A stretch of 64,000 bases of DNA, from contig JAUJYN010000044.1 of NCBI GenBank assembly GCA_030737835.1, positions 682,001-746,000 of the forward strand, given 5' to 3'. Positions 58,577 to 64,000 of the stretch are shown in pieces. Position numbers and translations under genes: made by a program. This DNA comes from Acorus gramineus (Eukaryota; Streptophyta; Magnoliopsida; Acorales; Acoraceae). The notes beneath the pieces are model-generated. The model saw nothing but the letters and a program-made list of their open reading frames with translations. It made no database searches and had not been told where the DNA came from. Each line of letters opens with the position of its first letter. The stretch's first letter is position 1.

Positions 58577-61204
58577 TGTCACGCCCCAGGGCGGCCGTCC
58601 CCGAGACGTGGCAAGTATATATAATATCAGCAGTCTATACAGGAGATCAATAACATACTCTAAACAACATCAAAATGACAACACAGACAATAAGGTAGCT
58701 GACATAATATATACAAATAGCGGAAGCTCAAACGACTGAGTCTGTAATTCAAAGACATATTACAGACCCGATACATAATCAACTGTCCTGTGAGAGCCAA
58801 TATATACAATGACATCCAAATACAAGTATGTGCCCAAGCACGGAATACAATACATACAATCAAGAAGGGGATGCTGATGGCCTCTCACTCGCAGAACGTG
58901 ACGCTGCTCCGCTACTGCTGATGTGCCTCGGGGAGCTCCTCCTTCAGATCCGACTCAGATATAACTGGAGAAAAATATATGCGAGGGGTGAGCCACACGC
59001 TCAGTGAATAGCACAACCCATGCATCACAATTCATATTAACCTTATAATTTATAGCCCTAACACGGGAGCAACTACACATTCTAGTGGGTCGTTTCATCG
59101 CCAACCCACCTCCCCCCTCACCCTCACCCTTTCCGGGGGTGACATGGGCCTCTTGGGGCATACTAGACCGCTCTCCACCCCTGGTCCACCCGGTAGCCTC
59201 TCCCACCCTCGTAGCCTCCACCTGGTATACGTCCACTATCAGTACAGTCCGACGCATCGGAGGTACCTACGGACGGGAGCCCTCTGTCAGGCCAGCCAAC
59301 GCCGGGGAGTCCCTACATCGGATCCAACCAAAAGGAGAAGACAGCCTACTCACACGGATACGATCCTCTTGGATCCGTCGACACCGATTGTAACGCTAAT
59401 AATGTCATGAATTCTCAAGAATTCCTCCAGGGCGCATAACTAAGATGCGGGGAGACATATATTATAACAACAAGGTTATAATATTCTCTAAGGCATGCTT
59501 ATAACTATATGCTCTCATTTTGATTTAATTAGATTAAACTAGATGGGAAGCATACATAGTTCGGGGCAAGGTGTCTAGGCATGCATAGGCCTCTATACAT
59601 GATATAAGGGTGCATATCCCTAGCATACAAGTCTAAGGTGGCATGGATACATCATATTAATCATGCACGCATAGATTACATTTATACTAGTTAATATGCA
59701 ATTATGGTGCCCCAGGGGAGGGCAATGCACGCCTACGTGCATCGAACGCCTCCCTACTGGGTTGGATTGTCCCACTCACCGAAACCCGGGTCGTTGCGTG
59801 ACTGTCCGTCAAGATCTGCAAGACATAGGCATTCAATATGGTGAGTAAACTACACAATACATAAGAAATTTACTAGAAATACCCAACACTCGGACAAGCA
59901 TGCATACGGCCCGCACGCACGCGAGCACGCGCGTACGCACGCGAGTCCGAGTGCCCCGACACCCTCCCGAACCCACGGGCAGCCATACACACGGCCACCC
60001 GCACGCGCACGCACGAAGGCGCACGCCCCCACGCGCCCCGGGCGCACTGCCGTGCCCCAGTCCGCGTGCCCAGACACGCTGCCGTGCCCCTGCCCGCGCG
60101 CCCAGACACGCTGCCGCGCGCGCCCGCTCGCACCGCGCGTCCAACCCTGCACGTACCCGCGCGTACTGCGCCCCCACGCAGCACTCCGCGCACACGCCCA
60201 CGTGCGCGTCTGCGCGTTCGCGCGCGCACTCGCCAGCGCGCCCGTCTGCGCGTGCCAGTGCCTACCTGCGCGCGCAGACTCGCGCACACGCGCGCGGATG
60301 ACCCTGCACGCGCGCCCGAGCCCTTCCCACCCTCTCCTCAGCCCACCCTAACCCCCCTAACACCCATGAAAGCATGCATACCCAAACACACACCCTTTAC
60401 AAGCATCTAACCTAGCTAGGGGAGAAGAATTACTTACCCAAGGAGAGGAGAACAAAGGGAGGAAGCTCGGGTGCCCTTCGCGCACCGAAATGCCACCACC
60501 AAGACCACCACCACCAAGCCTCTTCTCAGCCAAAGAATGGCTGAAAACAGGGGTCATTAGAATCCATGAGAGGGAGGTCAACAAAGGGGAAAACAAATCC
60601 AAGACCATAGAAAGATAGATCACAAGCTTACCTATCTTTTCCCCTTCAATGGCTTTCCATTTCAACTCCTTCTACTAGCTCTAAAGGAAGAAAATAACAA
60701 GAGGGAGAGATATGGATTTTTGTGTGTGAGAGAGAGAAGAAGAGAAGAGAAGAAGAAGAGGTGGGCGTCCAAGGTTGCACACACACACACACACTCACAC
60801 ACTTAGGGTATTTAGGGTTTTTGGTGAGATTGACTTTTGGTCAACCTAACCACACTAACAAACAAAATGCCTTGACCAAGTCAATGGTCAAACTTGACTT
60901 GGTCAAATTCATCTTTGACTTGGTCAAGTCTCTCTTTGACCTTCCCACTCGGTCAAAACCCGGATAAGATTGGAACTGCAAAATTCTGAAACGTCACCGG
61001 AATTCGATGAAATTTTTGGGAGTGGCTTTAAATGGCACCAGGACACCTAATGTGCATTTAAATTCTCAATCAGAGTTCTCAAGCTCATGATGATAGCTAA
61101 AAGTCTAAAATTTTAGCGGTTCCGATCGAAAAAAGAAAAAATTGAAAAACTGCCAGAAATGTCCCAAAGGTGACCAGAAGGCTAAAAGTGACACATATAT
61201 AACA
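58577..61204 (-). repeat. 5' LTR of the Tekay element
   Basis: 2628 bases. On the minus strand: U3 with the W-box-like cluster (60960-60870); donor GATAG^GTAAGC (60632/60631); acceptor GTTTTCAG near 60541; donor CTTGG^GTAAGT (60438/60437); GC-rich zone (60310-59920); acceptor CTTGCAG^ATC (59816/59815); mini-exon of 36 bases; donor TCG^GTGAGTGG (59780/59779); last acceptor ccag near 58965. The three splice-like introns all lie between the presumed start and the primer site. Confidence 0.9.
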
Positions 61205-62124
61205 CATGTGCATTTGTTATTTGTCATTTTGATTCATTAAAGAGTGAGATTCTCCTATGGATCAATAGACTCGGTGAGTTGGGTGACAATAACACTTGTA
61301 TGATGAATATTTTCTATTGATAGAATCCACGTCTCCTATAGGAGATTGATGATACTCTCTTGATGATACTTATAAGTTTTGGTCATGTCTAACCCGGCCA
61401 GTGGATTTAACTATCCGACTTGTCAAATAAGTTAAGTGGAAGATCTCAAGGAAAATAAGATGTGAAATAATATTGTCAATAATAATTATTTCATAATGAG
61501 TATTGGAATCTTAGCGTGGGGAGATATTAAGCATATAATATAAGGAGCTCGAAATATTATTTTGAGATTAGTATATTTGGAGTGCAGTTATAATTCTTTA
61601 GTGGATTGAATTATGACTTATGGGCTTTTGGTTTTTAATTCTAGGTTGAATTATGGTACCCAGGCCCATAGGAGCCAATTACTGATTTCTCCTTTAGGTC
61701 CCTGCCCTAGCCTATAAATATGTGGCTTCCTCTCTCTCTCAAGATATATGATTTCCGCCGAAATCAAAACCCTAACCCTAGAAACCCTTTAGGATCTCTA
61801 GATCCAGAAAAGGTGAGGAAAGGAGAGAGAGAGCAAAGGGATTCGCGGTTGCTGTTCGAAGCAAGAAGGAGACCACGCTCCGCCGCAAATCTACAACATA
61901 GGAATGACATACGGCAGAAGATCTGAAGGCTCCGATCGAGCAATTTGTCGTCGTCTTTTAGATCTGATCTTCCTCCTCTGTAGAACTCTGATCTGAGTTC
62001 TAAAGGTAAACCCTAATTCCGCTTCGTAGGGTTTAACATGAAAAAGATTTAATAATTTTTTTTGTTATCCGATTTATACCTCAATCAACGGATCTTAGCA
62101 GTCGGGATTTAATTCTTCCCAACA

Positions 62125-63160
62125 AGCTCGCCGACAGCAAACACTTAAAGCAGAGCGGAAGAAAGCAGGAGCGGACGGATCTGACTACCCGAACTCGGTA
62201 CATCAATTTTTCGCCCCTCCACAATGTTTACTATTTTAAAAATTAAAACATACGTGGACTATATATAGGACTGTCCTACAGACTGTCCCTAATATTATTC
62301 TTAAAAAGTTAAGAATTCAAAATTTGAGAACAGATAGTCCCACTAACCAATTGATTGTTCCCACCATCCTACTAATTGAACCAATCACACATAATGATAA
62401 TATTAATCCCACCACTATATATAGACATTTTTAAACTTCTAATCGCATCACTTTATTTGATTTCTCTTTATTTTCTCTTTATTTCCCTACCCTTCTCCCC
62501 CTCAGCCACCCCTCCAGTACCACCTCTTCCATTTCTCCCTTGTCACTATTGCCCCACCACTGCACCCTCCACTTCTCCTCCCTTCGTTAAGGCCACACAC
62601 GACCATCACCACCACCACCCCCTCCACCATCAACGTCACCACACTGTTACCCTCTCCACTTCTCTCTCCACCAAAGCCACACACCACCACCCCATCCACG
62701 TTTTCACCACTAGCATAATGGGGGGGGGGGGGAGTGGGTTTGGGTTGTAGATGATGTTGGATGGTGGAGAGCATTTGAGTAGTGTGTTCATTGATTTTCA
62801 GACTAAAATTAGATAATGTTTTTTTTATAATTTTAGTTAGTTGATTTAATACCTTGATTAGTGAAAATAATTGCACTAGATTAATTTTATATCTTGTGAA
62901 ATCCATTTGCACGTATCTCTTCTTAAAATTTCAAATATTGGTTCCCTATAATTTGACTACTCCCAACCTTGTCTATTTTTTAAAGCTTTGATACACCCAG
63001 TCTTAAAAATAGATCAAAAATCATTTTCATGACATATATGCTTATTTTAAATGTTATATGCATTTTTAAAAAATCCATCAAATTGTATATGACCTCAAAC
63101 AAATAGTATACCAAAATTTTGAACTATTTCTAAAAGATTTTTGTGACGAGAAGTGTGTGC
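62125..63160. other. AT-rich flank with a promoter-like patch, no supported gene
   Basis: The Copia insertion ends at 62124. A promoter-like arrangement occurs at 62380-62430: ccaatcacac, then tatatata at 62416-62423, followed by a C/T-rich stretch (62475-62600). The downstream open frame (62376-62750) encodes a Pro/His/Ser/Thr-rich low-complexity peptide with no recognisable domain, ending in a G homopolymer (about 62719-62731). I do not call it a gene. Confidence 0.4.
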
Positions 63161-63162
63161 AC

Positions 63163-63167
<5 letters not shown>

Positions 63168-63237
<70 letters not shown>
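63168..63237. repeat. (AT)n microsatellite
   Basis: About 35 uninterrupted AT units, preceded by gtct. A G homopolymer follows at about 63282-63297. Confidence 0.95.
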
Positions 63238-63243
<6 letters not shown>

Positions 63244-63368
63244 TGTTTGGAAGATGATCATTTTGTTTGCAGCCGAACTAATGGGGGGGGGGGGGGCAGT
63301 CAATTAAGATTTTCATGTATAAAATATCTATGTTCATGGATTTGTAAATCTTGTATACTCAACTAGGA

Positions 63369-63578
63369 CATTAGTTCATGGACAAAAAATCCATCGTTAT
63401 TCGATTAAGACATTATTTCATGGACAAAAAGTCTAGCGTTATTCGATTGAGACATTATTTCGTGGACATAAAGCCCACTGTTATTCAATTGAGACATTAT
63501 TTGGTACACAAAAAGTTCAGCGTTATTCGACAGAGATATTATTTCATGGACAAAAAGTCTAGTGTTATTCGATTGAGA
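63369..63578 (+). repeat. 42-base minisatellite, five units
   Basis: Units start at 63369, 63411, 63453, 63495 and 63537, each close to cattatttcatggacaaaaa plus gtctagcgttattcgattga. Since 42 is a multiple of three, one frame stays open and reads a 14-residue repeat (MDKKSSVIRLRHYF and variants). There is no sign that this is translated. Confidence 0.9.
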
Positions 63579-63700
63579 CTCCTCATAATAGACATTTTGT
63601 CATGTGGTATTTAATTTAAACAGGATTTATGAAGACTTTCATAAGTGATTGACTTTTGTGAATTTTGGAGAGAGAAATATAAATAAAAAAATCATTTCAA

Positions 63701-63724
63701 AATCCCACCCAAGTGGGTGGGATT
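63701..63724. repeat. Perfect 10-bp hairpin, possible Helitron 3' end
   Basis: AATCCCACCC (63701-63710), loop aagt, GGGTGGGATT (63715-63724). A CTAG followed by T lies at 63741-63745, 16 bases further on. Helitrons end in a short hairpin shortly before CTRR, inserted before T, so this fits loosely. No matching 5' end (TC after A) was identified. Confidence 0.35.
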
Positions 63725-63744
63725 CTCATGGACTTTTATTCTAG

Positions 63745-64000
63745 TATTGTCAATATCTTCTATTTTTTTTATTAACAAAACTTCTTTCTTTTATGGATGA
63801 TGATTATTCACAACTTTTTTTTAATTTCTCTATTTATCATTTTTTTTATTGAATGTGCAGATGTATAAAATATTGATATCATCTCATATATTTGATGAAT
63901 ATTTGAGAATGGTGGATTTAGTTGTGTTACAATCAAATCTTTGAAGATTTTGAGGACACATGCAAACTTTGGTATGCATTATTCCACATGATTCCAAATA
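63745..64000. other. AT-rich sequence, nothing recognised
   Basis: No open frame, repeat or domain that I can support. Confidence 0.5.

Larger units (their letters stand above)
51108..61204 (-). mobile_element. Full-length Tekay/Del-type chromovirus (T1 family)
   Basis: Both LTRs, primer site, polypurine tract and all gag-pol domains are present in Gypsy order (RT before integrase). The target duplication catgt is exact (51103-51107 and 61205-61209). Total length is 10,097 bases with LTRs of about 2.6 kb. A hand count over the first 540 bases or so of the two LTRs gives about 14 substitutions, mostly transitions, so about 2-3% divergence and an age of the order of a million years if usual plant rates apply. 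The coding part is broken at roughly half a dozen places. The integrase and RT sequences and the C-terminal chromodomain-like tail fit the Tekay clade. It is the only T1 copy here with an interior, so it defines the family to which the solo T1 LTRs belong. Confidence 0.92.
9845..62124 (+). mobile_element. Copia LTR retrotransposon stretched to about 52 kb by nested insertions
   Basis: The 5' LTR is seen at 9845-20646 and the 3' LTR at 43867-62124, each interrupted. The 5' LTR ends cccaaca at 20646 and is followed by TGGTATTAGAGCC, a primer site for initiator tRNA-Met. The 3' LTR begins TGTTAGAGTAGTGTCC after the purine-rich gtgggagat. Between them lie gag, protease, integrase, RT and RNase H remains in the Copia order (integrase before RT). 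Summing the pieces that belong to Copia gives about 7.8 kb; the rest is inserted T1, T2 and related LTRs plus one full-length Tekay element. The copy is broken by these insertions and by several smaller breaks. LTR arms differ by roughly 5% where compared, so this is the oldest element in the nest. Confidence 0.9.
43867..62124 (+). repeat. Copia 3' LTR, interrupted twice
   Basis: It begins TGTTAGAGTAGTGTCC after purine-rich gtgggagat and ends cttcccaaca at 62124. Its own pieces are 43867-44258, 51022-51107 and 61205-62124. Inserts are T1 copy 5 (44259-51016, duplication attat) and the full-length Tekay element (51108-61204, duplication catgt). The uninterrupted target of both is visible in the 5' LTR (gaggtaattattttgtactga-like sequence near 10058 and cttagacatgtgcatttg at 10143). 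Confidence 0.9.

Noticed and set aside
62376-62750. Possible host gene downstream of a TATA-like site
   Set aside because: Low-complexity Pro/His/Ser-rich product, no domain, runs into a G homopolymer, and the TATA-like site lies inside the frame rather than before it.
63369-63578. CRISPR-like array
   Set aside because: The units are directly tandem with no unique spacers, and the DNA is plant nuclear; this is a minisatellite.

Overview
This is plant nuclear DNA made almost entirely of nested LTR retrotransposons. The evidence is long LTRs flanked by 5-base target duplications, primer sites complementary to initiator tRNA-Met, Copia- and Gypsy-type gag-pol remains, an hAT-type MITE, and long CT and AT microsatellites. 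I found no credible host protein gene, tRNA, rRNA or CRISPR. The species cannot be named from this window; a seed plant with a large repeat-rich genome fits.

Layout. Bases 1-391 are the end of a minus-strand LTR that runs off the left edge. It sits inside the LTR of a minus-strand Tat/Ogre-like element (392-8715) that shows a gag region but no pol I can recognise, and that hosts a fold-back MITE interrupted by an hAT MITE (5641-6732). Bases 8716-9844 are another partial LTR. From 9845 to 62124 everything belongs to one plus-strand Copia element whose own sequence adds up to about 7.8 kb but which later insertions have stretched to about 52 kb. The inserts are LTRs of two related long-LTR Gypsy families. 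I call them T1 (starts TGTTATATATGTGTCAC) and T2 (starts TGTTGTGCCTGTGTCA); both end in GGGGCGTGACA. One T1 copy (51108-61204, minus strand) is a full-length Tekay/Del-type chromovirus with gag, protease, RT, RNase H, integrase and a chromodomain-like tail. The other T1 and T2 copies are solo or partial LTRs, nested up to four deep (Copia > T2 > T1 > T1 at 10862-20428). Bases 62125-64000 lie outside the nest and hold AT-rich sequence, an (AT)n tract, a 42-base minisatellite and a small hairpin.

Relative age follows from the nesting: Copia is oldest (its LTR arms differ by roughly 5% in the parts I compared), then the T2 and T1 inserts. The full-length Tekay copy is young (about 2-3% between its LTRs by hand count).

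The most interesting signal is in the T1 and T2 LTRs. They are unusually long (2.3-3.7 kb) and laid out like a spliced leader: consensus donors (GTAAGC, GTGAGT), branch-point-like CTCAC, pyrimidine tract plus CAG acceptors, and a conserved mini-exon of about 36-46 bases. A very GC- and CpG-rich stretch lies entirely inside one putative intron. One T1 copy (35490-37787) lacks exactly that intron, joined at the predicted splice points, as expected if a spliced genomic RNA was once reverse-transcribed. Conserved hairpins with paired base changes lie inside these introns.
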